A DNA stretch of 39,574 nucleotides, from positions 1 to 39,574 of the forward strand of contig CALWRF010000023.1 in NCBI GenBank assembly GCA_944383885.1. The letters are read 5' to 3'. Position 1 is the stretch's first letter. Each line of letters starts with the position of its first letter. Made by a program: the position numbers and the translations under genes. The stretch comes from an uncultured Clostridia bacterium (GTDB taxonomy: Bacteria; Bacillota; Clostridia; Lachnospirales; Anaerotignaceae). Positions 31,851-39,574 of this stretch are shown here, in pieces. The notes under the pieces are model-generated. The model ran no database searches, was not told where the DNA came from, and saw only the letters and a program-made list of their open reading frames with translations.

Positions 31851-33467
31851 TTAATCTGTTTTATCTCCAGTGCTTATATGCCAGCTTTCTATATTTCTGA
31901 AATAATCGTATGGCAAAGGGTCAAACGTGCCGTCTATCCTGTCATTTACAAAAAGAGCTGATTCCCTAAAGAGCAAACTTATATACGGCAGTTCCTCAGC
32001 TGTGTATGCCTCAAGTTCTGAATAAGCTTTAACCATATCAGTTTCATTAACGGCATTATATGCAGCATCAATAAGCGTATCCATGTTTCCGTCGCTGTAA
32101 GATATATAATTATAGCCTGTACTGTTTGACGACTCAAATAAAAAACCGAAATACGGTGAAACAGAAAGCTCCCAGCCGCCTACAAACAAATCAAAATCTC
32201 CTGTTTCAAGCCTTGTTGTGTATGTGGCAAAATCGACTGATTCAACTGTTGATTTAATACCTAATGTTGTAAGCTCGTCTGATAATTTAAGGGCAATCTG
32301 CCGGCGCTCTTTGCTTTCTTCGTTAACCAGTATTCTTAAATTAATATCATGCGTGCCGCTTTCATCAGTTTTTATATAAAGACCGCTGTTATTGTCATAA
32401 CTGTATCCCGCTAATAAAAGATACTCTTTCGCCATGTTTAAGTCATATCGCACCGCGGCTATATTAGAGTCATATAAAAAACTGGCAGGATTAACAGGTG
32501 ATGATGTTTTAACTGCGTTTGAAAGATATACGCTCTCTATTATATTATCTATAGGAACAGCGCATGAAATTGCTTTTCTTATATTTTTGTCAGTTAAAAG
32601 CTCATTATTAAAGTTAAAACCTATAAACTCAAAATAATTGGAGTTAAAACTGTATTTGTTTACATCTGAATCAAAGTCATATTTACCTATATCATTTTCG
32701 TCTATAATAACGCAGTCAGTTATTTTCTGACTGAATGAGTAAACGTCTGTATCGGCATCAGTAGTCATTTTAGCCACAACTTTAGATATTGACGGTTTTT
32801 GGACAAAACTGTTGTCGCAGGCTTCTAAAACAAGCTCTTTTGCCGGTGTAAAATCAGAAAACTTATACGGTCCGCTGCCCATAGGTAATGTGTCATTTTC
32901 TCCTGACCTGTAATAATTTTGCGAAATTACAGGAAAACACATAGAAAATATGTTTCCGCTGAATGCTTCAGTAAAATATATGTTAACAGTATATCTGTCC
33001 TGAACCGATACGCGTCTTATATTATCGGCGCATTTTTCATAAACGGTATCATCTTCAGAATTAAGTATTGTGTTTATTGAATAAGCAACGTCATTTGCCG
33101 TAATAGCGCTTCCATCGTGCCACAAAAGACCCTCTTTAACTTTAACTGTTAAAACAGTTCCGTCTTGAGTATAGTACCAGCTTTCCGCTATAACTCCCTG
33201 CGGTTTATTAGTATTATCCAAACTTATAAGAGGCTCAAACATAAGCCTTAAAACGCTGTCCACAGACTCATCTTTGTTAAGCAGCGGGTTGAGCATTGTC
33301 GTTGTCCTCATTGAAATGTTAAGGACATTTTCATTATTTTCATACTCACTTTGTGTATCCTGAGCTGACAAAGCTTCCGTCTGTAAATTGCCGGCAGTTT
33401 CTTTTTCTTCTGCACAGCCTGTAAACAGCATTAAAACTGCAAATGCTAAAAATAATATTTTCTTCAT
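31851..33467 (-). CDS. oligopeptide-type ABC substrate-binding lipoprotein
   Basis: 538 aa, SBP_bac_5 (DppA/OppA) family. A lipoprotein signal with lipobox LFTGC places the lipidated residue at Cys18. Family blocks include EPLISLDNTNKPQGVIAESW, then VKEGLLWHDGSAITANDVAYS and FDLFVGGWELSVSP. It binds peptides or related solutes outside the membrane. No permease or ATPase gene is near, so it may use another transporter or act as a sensor. It starts 11 bases after the lytic transglycosylase gene; together they could recover peptides released from the wall (inference). Confidence 0.9.
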   Translation of the reverse strand: MKKILFLAFAVLMLFTGCAEEKETAGNLQTEALSAQDTQSEYENNENVLNISMRTTTMLNPLLNKDESVDSVLRLMFEPLISLDNTNKPQGVIAESWYYTQDGTVLTVKVKEGLLWHDGSAITANDVAYSINTILNSEDDTVYEKCADNIRRVSVQDRYTVNIYFTEAFSGNIFSMCFPVISQNYYRSGENDTLPMGSGPYKFSDFTPAKELVLEACDNSFVQKPSISKVVAKMTTDADTDVYSFSQKITDCVIIDENDIGKYDFDSDVNKYSFNSNYFEFIGFNFNNELLTDKNIRKAISCAVPIDNIIESVYLSNAVKTSSPVNPASFLYDSNIAAVRYDLNMAKEYLLLAGYSYDNNSGLYIKTDESGTHDINLRILVNEESKERRQIALKLSDELTTLGIKSTVESVDFATYTTRLETGDFDLFVGGWELSVSPYFGFLFESSNSTGYNYISYSDGNMDTLIDAAYNAVNETDMVKAYSELEAYTAEELPYISLLFRESALFVNDRIDGTFDPLPYDYFRNIESWHISTGDKTD

Positions 33468-33478
33468 TTTTTCTCCTG

Positions 33479-34048
33479 TTACCTGTATAAATGCTCATAT
33501 ATCTTTTTTGTCTGCTGTACTTTTTTTACATAATTACATGTTTCTTTAAAAGGAATATAATAAAGGCATATTCCATCAGATGAGTATTCCTCATTGGCAA
33601 GCCATCTTGAAACATTTCCGCTTCCGGCGTTATAGGCAGCCAAAGCCGTTTCCACATTTCCAAACTGATTAATAAGTTTATTCAAATACCAGCAGCCTAT
33701 TAATATATTTATTTGCGGCTCATAGAGCGAATCAGTATCAAAATTTTTCAATTTCAGTTCTTCTGAAGCCCAGATGCCTGTCATATCCGAAATCTGCATA
33801 AGCCCCTTGGCGTTCATGTGCGAAACAGCGTTGCTGTCAAAATTGCTCTCGCATTTAATAACAGAATAAACAAGGTTTTTATCTATATTATATTCTTTGG
33901 AATATATTTCAACATAGTTTTTATAACCCTGAGGGTAAAGCATTTTCTTTAATATAATATTTTTAAACACAAAAGCTGAAAAAATAACCAGCAGAACAAA
34001 AAATACCAGAAGCCTGAAAAATACAGTCCATGATTTTTTACATCTCAT
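33479..34048 (-). CDS. membrane-anchored lytic transglycosylase (SLT family)
   Basis: 189 aa. One N-terminal membrane helix (about 10-28) is followed by an SLT/goose-lysozyme-like domain. The catalytic Glu67 lies in VIKCESNFDSNAVS, followed by GLMQI and the ALAAYNAGSGNVSRWL motif. It cleaves the glycan strand to give 1,6-anhydro ends. It overlaps the coaE stop by four bases. The polA-coaE-slt order is common in Clostridia. Confidence 0.92.
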   Translation of the reverse strand: MRCKKSWTVFFRLLVFFVLLVIFSAFVFKNIILKKMLYPQGYKNYVEIYSKEYNIDKNLVYSVIKCESNFDSNAVSHMNAKGLMQISDMTGIWASEELKLKNFDTDSLYEPQINILIGCWYLNKLINQFGNVETALAAYNAGSGNVSRWLANEEYSSDGICLYYIPFKETCNYVKKVQQTKKIYEHLYR

Positions 34049-34647
34049 TTATTATCTCCCGGTTTATCCAATAATATTTTTACCTGATTAATTAATTCAT
34101 CTACTCCCTTGTTATTATCAATAATAACATCTGCGTAGGCATTATATACATCATAACCTTTCTGCCGCATCATTCTGTTAATGGCATCTTCTTTTGTTAT
34201 GTTATCACGAGCCATTATCCTTTGCACGCGTGTTTCATCTGACGCATAAACCACCCATACTTCATTGCACAGCGTTATAAACTTTCCTTCAATAAGCAGT
34301 GGCGCGTCTATAACAACTATGTCATGTCCGTTTTTTTCGGCATTAATAATATCATCTTTCATCTCTTCGTATATATATTTGTGGGTGCATCTGTTTAAAA
34401 AATCGAGTTTTTCCCCACCCTGCGAAAACACAATGCCGCCCAGTTTTCGTCTTATAATTTCGCCGTTTTCGCCAATTATTTCATCTCCGAAGTATTCCCT
34501 TAATTCTTTATATGCTTCTTTGCCTTTAAGTATTATATCATGACCTATTTTATCGGCATCTACAATATAAATACCCATTTGGGACAAAGCCCGGCTTACA
34601 ACGCTTTTACCGCTTCCCGTAGGACCGGTAAGACCTATTATTCTCAT
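34045..34647 (-). CDS. coaE: dephospho-CoA kinase
   Basis: 200 aa from the ATG at 34647, five bases after AGGTGA. The P-loop reads GPTGSGKS; DADKIGHDI and VVIDAPLLIEG are the family's CoA and lid regions. It carries out the last step of coenzyme A synthesis, ATP-dependent 3' phosphorylation of dephospho-CoA. It lies 12 bases after polA and overlaps the transglycosylase gene. Confidence 0.95.
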   Translation of the reverse strand: MRIIGLTGPTGSGKSVVSRALSQMGIYIVDADKIGHDIILKGKEAYKELREYFGDEIIGENGEIIRRKLGGIVFSQGGEKLDFLNRCTHKYIYEEMKDDIINAEKNGHDIVVIDAPLLIEGKFITLCNEVWVVYASDETRVQRIMARDNITKEDAINRMMRQKGYDVYNAYADVIIDNNKGVDELINQVKILLDKPGDNK

Positions 34648-34659
34648 TTCAATCACCTG

Positions 34660-37311
34660 TTATTTTGCCTCATACCAGTTTTTGGCGCATTTCACATCAG
34701 AAACCATAGGCACTTTAAGCGAAACGGCATTTTCCATATTTTCTTTTAAAATCCTGCTGACTTCTTCCTTTTCAGGTTCATAAGTTTCTATAAGAAGTTC
34801 GTCGTGAACCTGTAAAATCAGCCTTGATTTAAGATTTCTTTCTTTTAAGGCATTGCTTACCTTAATCATTGCTATTTTTATAATATCTGCCGCAGTACCC
34901 TGTATAGGCATATTCATGGCTACCCTTTCGCCGAAAGAGCGTGTATTAAAGTTAGATGAAGAAAGCTCCGGCATGTTTCTTCTTCTTCCGAATATAGTAG
35001 AAACATATCCGTCTTTTTTTGCTTTTTCTACTACTTCATCAAGATATTTTTTTACATTAGGGTATCTGGCAAAATAATTATTAATGTAAATTTCTGCCTC
35101 TTTCCTGGTTATGCCTAAGTCTTGGCTTAAACTAAATGCCCCAATGCCATATATTATACCAAAATTTACGGCTTTTGCCTGCCTTCTCTGCTCACTTGTT
35201 ACTTCTTCAAAAGGTATTCCCAACACTTGCGAAGCTGTCATTGTGTGGATATCAAGTCCGTTTTTAAATGCATTTATAAGATTTTCATCATCTGCCATGT
35301 GCGCCATAACGCGAAGTTCTATCTGTGAATAGTCAGCATCTAAAAATACAAATCCATCTTCGGGAATAAATACTTTCCTTAATTCCCTGCCGAGAGCAAG
35401 CCTTACAGGTATGTTCTGCAAATTAGGCTCTGTAGAGCTTATTCTGCCCGTTGCTGTAATTGTCTGATTAAACGTAGAGTAAATCCTGTCTGTCTTTTCA
35501 TCAAGCACATTTAAAAGCCCGTCGGCATAAGTGCTTTTAAGTTTTGTTAGCTGTCTGTAAAAAAGGATTTTTTCTATAACAGGATTGTCATATTTGAGTT
35601 TTTCCAAAACATCGGCTGCCGTTGAGTAACCGGTTTTAGTCTTTTTACCGCCTTTAAGTCCCATTTTATCAAAAAGAATATAACCCAGCTGTTTTGGTGA
35701 GTTTATATTAAACTCCTCACCGCACATATCATATATTTCATTAGTTATGATTTCTATCTGTCCGCTTAACTTTTCACCATATTCCACAAGACCGTTCCTG
35801 TCTACTTTAATTCCGTTTTTCTCCATGTCGCGCAGAACATAAATAAGAGGCATTTCTATATTATAAAATAAAAATTCCTGATTATTTTCTTTAATTTTTT
35901 CAGACATAACCGGCTTAGCTCTGTACATAATCTCAGCCTGCTTAACCGCATAAGCTGTTCTTTGGTTTTTATCAAGGGTTTTTATTGACACACGGCTTTT
36001 GCCCTTTCCCAATACTTCCTCATCGCTTTTAAATGTTTCGCCAAGATAATCTCTGGCTATATCATCAAAATTATAAGTATCTTTAGTAGAATTTAAAATA
36101 TATCCGGCAATCTGAGTATCAAAAATAACGCCTTTAATTTCTACAGGCGATATAAGACCCATATCTTTTTTAATATCGTGACCAATTTTTTTATATTTCT
36201 CGTTAGAAAAATATTCTTCTAATGATTTAATCAAACTGTCTGATGAAAAATTATCATTGCTTTCTATAAAGCATCCGCCGTTTTCACCATAAATGCTCAC
36301 GCCTTCTATTTTACCGTTTTCAGAAATAATTACATAAGAAGACTCAGCTTTAAAATTATTAAGAACATAATTTTTACAGTCATTTTCAGAAGAAATATAG
36401 TGGTAATCGCTTTTTAAAACCGCTGTTTCTTTCTTTTTCTCAGATGAAAACCTGTTCAACATGGACTTAAACTCAAGCTCTTTAATATATTCATAGGCTT
36501 CTTTGCTTATATCAGTGCCTATGGAAGGCATTTGGCTTAAATCCAGCTCAACTGGCGCATTTGTAACTATTTCTACAAGGAAACGGCTCATTAAAGCCTG
36601 CCCCTCATATTCTCTTAAATTTACAGAAGCTTTGGCAGGCTTTACTAAATCTGCGTTTTTAATAGCTTCTTCAACTGTTTTGAACTGCTGTATAATTTTA
36701 ACAGCTGTTTTCTCGCCTATAGACGGCACACCTGGTATGTTATCTGATGTATCTCCCATAAGCGCTTTAACTTCTATAAATTCCTTAGGTGTAACACCAT
36801 ATTTTGCAACTACATCTTTTGCGTAGTAATCCTCAATCTCCGTCTGCCCGCCTTTGGTCTTAGGTATTTTCACTTTAAGCCTATCCGTCGCAAGCTGCAA
36901 TAAATCCCTGTCGCCTGAAACAACTATTGTTTCAAGCCCCTTATCTAAAGCCTGTTTTGAAAGCGTTCCAAGTATGTCGTCCGCTTCATATCCTTCGCAG
37001 GAATACTGCTTTACATTTAAAAGGCTTAAAAGCTTTTTAAGCATTGGCATTTGACTTGCAAGCTCTTCAGGCATGCCTTTTCTTGTGCCTTTATACTGCT
37101 CATATTCTTTGTGCCTGAACGTCGGCGCTTTAAGGTCAAAGGCAACTGCCATATAATCAGGTTTTTCGTCATCTAAAAGTTTAAATATTATATTAAAAAA
37201 GCCGTAAACAGCATTTGTATACTCACCTTTTGAGTTTGTAAGAAGCGGCACTCCATAAAATGCTCTGTTTACTATGCTGTTTCCGTCAATAAGCATTATC
37301 TTTTCAGCCAT
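34660..37311 (-). CDS. polA: DNA polymerase I
   Basis: 883 aa from the ATG at 37311, with GGAGG five bases upstream; the longer frame lacks a ribosome site. Order: 5'-3' exonuclease (about 1-290, with SGDRDLLQL and GDTSDNIPGVPSIGEKTA), an exonuclease-like domain (about 310-490) and polymerase (about 500-883, with DADYSQIELRVMAH, RRQAKAVNFGIIYG and QVHDELLIE). The middle domain has SENGK where proofreading enzymes have the DxE pair, so 3'-5' exonuclease activity is probably lost, as in other Gram-positive Pol I. It heads the operon; a TATAAT lies at 37349-37354 on its strand. Confidence 0.95.
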   Translation of the reverse strand: MAEKIMLIDGNSIVNRAFYGVPLLTNSKGEYTNAVYGFFNIIFKLLDDEKPDYMAVAFDLKAPTFRHKEYEQYKGTRKGMPEELASQMPMLKKLLSLLNVKQYSCEGYEADDILGTLSKQALDKGLETIVVSGDRDLLQLATDRLKVKIPKTKGGQTEIEDYYAKDVVAKYGVTPKEFIEVKALMGDTSDNIPGVPSIGEKTAVKIIQQFKTVEEAIKNADLVKPAKASVNLREYEGQALMSRFLVEIVTNAPVELDLSQMPSIGTDISKEAYEYIKELEFKSMLNRFSSEKKKETAVLKSDYHYISSENDCKNYVLNNFKAESSYVIISENGKIEGVSIYGENGGCFIESNDNFSSDSLIKSLEEYFSNEKYKKIGHDIKKDMGLISPVEIKGVIFDTQIAGYILNSTKDTYNFDDIARDYLGETFKSDEEVLGKGKSRVSIKTLDKNQRTAYAVKQAEIMYRAKPVMSEKIKENNQEFLFYNIEMPLIYVLRDMEKNGIKVDRNGLVEYGEKLSGQIEIITNEIYDMCGEEFNINSPKQLGYILFDKMGLKGGKKTKTGYSTAADVLEKLKYDNPVIEKILFYRQLTKLKSTYADGLLNVLDEKTDRIYSTFNQTITATGRISSTEPNLQNIPVRLALGRELRKVFIPEDGFVFLDADYSQIELRVMAHMADDENLINAFKNGLDIHTMTASQVLGIPFEEVTSEQRRQAKAVNFGIIYGIGAFSLSQDLGITRKEAEIYINNYFARYPNVKKYLDEVVEKAKKDGYVSTIFGRRRNMPELSSSNFNTRSFGERVAMNMPIQGTAADIIKIAMIKVSNALKERNLKSRLILQVHDELLIETYEPEKEEVSRILKENMENAVSLKVPMVSDVKCAKNWYEAK

Positions 37312-37501
37312 TTGCTCCTCCAAATAATTAAAAATATAAATATTAATTATTATACACTCTTTTACGCCAAAACTACAGTACAAAAAGTTATATTTATAAG
37401 TAAATTAATATTTATTTAAAATGAAACTATGGGATTTATTTGTACTTATGTATTTTCAAATGAAACGCTATATGGTAAAATCTTTCGGGGGAGTTGATAA
37501 A

Positions 37502-38254
37502 ATGAATATATTAAATTTTGAAATTTCTAAAAAAACCGAAGAAGAAATTAACAATATTACTAAAAATTTCCAGCGTCCTGTAGAATACGCTGATATACAG
37601 GAGATTCATGTAGGAGGCTTTGGGGCTGTTTATTACGAAAACCCTGAAAAATATATAGTTTTCCTTTCAACTGATTTAAATAATACAGATTTTGAAACAA
37701 ATGTTTTAAGCGAGCTTCACCATATCCGTCAGGCTGAAGAAAAATATCCGCGTACATTTTTAAAAAGGTGCGATACGGTTCTTCAGGAAAAAAATCCAAT
37801 GTTCTTTTCATACCTCGACCACTCTTTGCAGTCAGCTGTTTATGACCTTGATGTTATGACAAGACTTAAAGAAACAGGACATTCAATAGAGTTTTATATT
37901 TCAAACCGTTTAAATCAAATTCTAAAAATAGACCTTAAATCAAATATGGCTGATAAATACAATTACGCTTCGTTTGGAATTCAGTTTATAATGTTCTGCC
38001 TTACAGCGTCAAAAAGCGAGCAGGAAACAGCAGCGGAATTTTTAAACAAAAATTTCAATTTCATCGCTGACCATATATACCCTTATGCAGAAAAAATTAA
38101 AGAAACCGGCTTTGATACCCCTCTTGCCTGCGCAAAATGTATTATGTATATTATAGACGTATTTAATCTCTGGGATGTGGAATATGTTTCTTTCGGCGAT
38201 ATAAAAGTTAAAACACATAAATCATATTTAAGATTTTTAGAAGAAAATAAATAA
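37502..38254 (+). CDS. hypothetical cytoplasmic protein
   Basis: 250 aa from the ATG at 37502, eight bases after a GGGGGAG site; an ATG at 37421 has no ribosome site. No membrane segment or signal. Not recognised. The segment LSELHHIRQAEEKY near residue 65-80 has an E-L-x-H pattern that recalls zinc-peptidase helices (ImmA/IrrE-like), but it lacks a full HExxH. A possible extended -10 (TGGTAAAAT) lies about 20 bases before the ribosome site. It is divergent from polA and followed by a lipoprotein gene on the same strand. Confidence 0.75.
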   Translation: MNILNFEISKKTEEEINNITKNFQRPVEYADIQEIHVGGFGAVYYENPEKYIVFLSTDLNNTDFETNVLSELHHIRQAEEKYPRTFLKRCDTVLQEKNPMFFSYLDHSLQSAVYDLDVMTRLKETGHSIEFYISNRLNQILKIDLKSNMADKYNYASFGIQFIMFCLTASKSEQETAAEFLNKNFNFIADHIYPYAEKIKETGFDTPLACAKCIMYIIDVFNLWDVEYVSFGDIKVKTHKSYLRFLEENK

Positions 38255-38313
38255 AAACTCTCACCAATATGTTTCAAACGAATATACTATAAAAAAACAT
38301 TCGGAGAAACGAT

Positions 38314-38661
38314 ATGAGAAAAAGCTTTATTAATATGGCAGCTGTCTGTGCTGCATCAGCTGCTCTTTTTTTTACAGGATGCGCTGGAAGTGACACAAAA
38401 AACGAAGAACTTACAGAAGTACGGCTGAACGAGGTTGTGCACTCAGTTTTTTATGCTCCTCAGTATGTGGCTCTTGAAAACGGCTATTTTGAGGAAGAAG
38501 GCTTAAAAATAGACCTTTCTGTTGGTCAGGGTGCAGACAAATCAATGACAGCACTTATATCCGGTTCAGCCGATATTGCCCTTTTAGGGACTGAAGCTGG
38601 AATATATGTGTATAACCAAGGCGCTGAGGATTACGCTTTGGCGTTTGCTCAGCTAAAATGA
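38314..38661 (+). pseudogene. ABC substrate-binding lipoprotein (NitT/TauT-like), truncated
   Basis: The start of an SsuA/ThiY/TauA-type binding protein. It has a lipobox FFTGC with Cys23, then VRLNEVVHSVFYAPQYVALE and GYFEEEGLKIDLSVGQGADKS, the normal first lobe. The frame ends after FAQLK at residue 115, whereas such proteins are ~320 aa, usually continuing FAQLT-Q. GGAG lies ahead of the ATG. Right after the stop come a terminator and phage genes in the opposite direction, so the gene was cut by a prophage insertion or a linked deletion. Confidence 0.85.
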
Positions 38662-38671
38662 TAATAAGACA

Positions 38672-38701
38672 TAAAAATAAGGCTGGGATTTTTCCCAGCC
38701 T
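38672..38701 (-). terminator. terminator of the phage lysis cassette
   Basis: AGGCTGGG (38680-38687) and CCCAGCCT (38694-38701) form a perfect 8-bp stem. On the minus strand it is followed by TATTTTTAT. Confidence 0.8.
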
Positions 38702-38736
38702 ATTATGCGCTTTAAACCTACGGATTTTATTATTTT

Positions 38737-39354
38737 TTAGTAAAGTCCTGCTCTATCATTCACTACAAACATTTTAAGCATTGAGTATGTAAGCTCAAGC
38801 TCACCTTTATCGTTACCTTTTAAATAACCTTTATCCAAAAGTTTTTGAACTGTTGGTCTTGCCCAGTCCGGTATCTCTACTGTCCAGTTGTATACTTTTT
38901 CCACTTCTTCTGCCTCCCATGTCTTTTTAAATTCTTCCGGCGTTCCATACAAATTTTTAAGCATAGCAGTTGTGCTTCCCCAATATGGCAATTGGAAATG
39001 CGGCTTGTCAACAGGGCTTGTCCAGTTTCCGCCCCATTCCAAACCGATTTTAATGCCTATTGCACCGACCTTAGAGAAAAAGCCGTCACTGTCGTTATAC
39101 GCCCCTTCCCCGTCATTGCGGTAAATGTCAAACGCCGTTCCCCATTGATGATGAGAGCTGTAAGAACTGCCCTTCGCGTTTGTTACTATGCTTCCCGGCT
39201 CCGTTCTGCCCTTGGCATATAAAGCGTCCTGCTCTGCAACTGTGCGGTAACATTCGCCTATTCCTATTAAAAGGTCTTGCCCTTTGCACGCAGAAACAAG
39301 CTTTTCGGCTTTATGCTGCAATTCAGGATGGCACAACGAAATATCCCTTCCCAT
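38737..39354 (-). CDS. phage endolysin, M15-family peptidoglycan peptidase
   Basis: 205 aa. The M15 (VanY/L-Ala-D-Glu peptidase-like) domain covers about 1-130, with zinc ligands His69 and Asp76 in SHHQWGTAFD and His119 in KPHFQLP. A linker leads to a C-terminal segment (about 160-205, WARPTVQKLLDKGYLKG ending VNDRAGLY) found in other Firmicute phage lysins, probably for wall binding. It cuts peptide stems at lysis. There is no signal peptide, so it depends on the holin. It starts directly after the holin stop. Confidence 0.9.
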   Translation of the reverse strand: MGRDISLCHPELQHKAEKLVSACKGQDLLIGIGECYRTVAEQDALYAKGRTEPGSIVTNAKGSSYSSHHQWGTAFDIYRNDGEGAYNDSDGFFSKVGAIGIKIGLEWGGNWTSPVDKPHFQLPYWGSTTAMLKNLYGTPEEFKKTWEAEEVEKVYNWTVEIPDWARPTVQKLLDKGYLKGNDKGELELTYSMLKMFVVNDRAGLY

Positions 39355-39574
39355 TTAATCACCTTGCTTTTTAGGCTCCTTATACATTAAATCCCGCTCG
39401 CTGCCACTTGTTCCGGCTGTTGTAGGGTCTATAACAACACCTAATGCCACAAGTATGTTAATTACTGCCGCTATAAGATGTGTCGCCATATCCTGCGCTA
39501 CATGCGGAACTTTATAAAACATGCCTTGATATTTGATATATAAAAGCCAAAACAGCAAGTAAGAAAGTTATAAG
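39355..39574 (-). pseudogene. phage holin (phi-LC3-like), partial and frameshifted
   Basis: The C-terminal part, GVVIDPTTAGTSGSERDLMY then KEPKK, is typical of phi-LC3-type holins. The preceding hydrophobic helix is found in another frame: from 39574 it reads LITFLLAVLAFIYQISRHVL and stops at 39512-39514. The C-terminal frame has a stop at 39568-39570 and no proper start. A one-base indel near 39520-39530 would join them. The gene continues beyond the window. It is either a decayed holin or a sequencing error in the AT-rich stretch. Confidence 0.7.

Larger units (their letters stand above)
38662..39574. mobile_element. end of a prophage or prophage remnant (lysis cassette)
   Basis: Minus-strand holin and endolysin genes with their own terminator abut a truncated host gene. 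The lysis cassette is a typical last module of a prophage. The boundary is probably within 38655-38672. The rest of the prophage lies beyond the window. Confidence 0.65.

Noticed and set aside
36503..36826. Plus-strand ORF of 107 codons inside polA
   Set aside because: Antisense shadow of a strongly conserved gene. The same holds for the ORFs at 9726-10082, 27350-27679 and 29181-29858.
1..39574. CRISPR arrays, tRNA or rRNA genes
   Set aside because: No regularly spaced repeats, cloverleaf-like segments or rRNA-like stretches were seen on reading both strands.

Overview
The window comes from a low-GC, spore-forming Firmicute, most likely a Clostridia member. Signs of this are the hprK/murB/rapZ/whiA/crh-like cluster, a spoVB gene, SLH surface proteins, AT-rich third positions and strong GGAGG ribosome sites. 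I saw no rRNA, tRNA or CRISPR array.

Layout. (1) 1-~620: the GC-richer tail of an integrative element, ending in the C-terminal part of a large serine recombinase with an amber stop. (2) 652-8172: a blaI-blaR1 pair and a separate operon of class B PBP, unknown anchored protein and SLH-GH18 protein. Both promoters carry BlaI/MecI-type dyads, so this looks like a beta-lactam-inducible, mecI-mecR1-mecA-like module with no beta-lactamase visible. (3) 8341-13820: DUF2161 nuclease-like gene, Xaa-Pro aminopeptidase, DUF362 ferredoxin-like protein, mgtE and a small PH-like membrane protein. mgtE follows a 34-codon leader ORF and an intrinsic terminator, a probable attenuator. (4) 13911-20954: a minus-strand row uvrC, hprK, ROK, murB, rapZ, whiA and a Crh-like HPr lacking the active-site His. 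(5) 21036-30168: spoVB, split after codon 48 by a 7.6-kb insertion. (6) 30314-37311: a compact minus-strand operon polA-coaE-slt-SBP-galT-small membrane protein. (7) 37502-38254: an unknown gene. (8) 38314-39574: a truncated ABC substrate-binding lipoprotein abutting a prophage holin/endolysin cassette.

The most striking feature is the spoVB insertion. It carries three full-length serine recombinases, a small TnpW-like protein, a FadR-type regulator and an ilvD gene. Its ends are near-perfect inverted repeats, and a CC dinucleotide lies at both junctions. Joining the outer sequences at CC restores an uninterrupted 502-codon spoVB reading frame. This is the geometry expected of serine-recombinase attL/attR sites and recalls the skin-type elements that split sporulation genes. 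The FadR gene sits directly upstream of the recombinases with no visible terminator, and two FadR-like operators flank the ilvD promoter, so excision could be tied to a metabolite. That link is inference.
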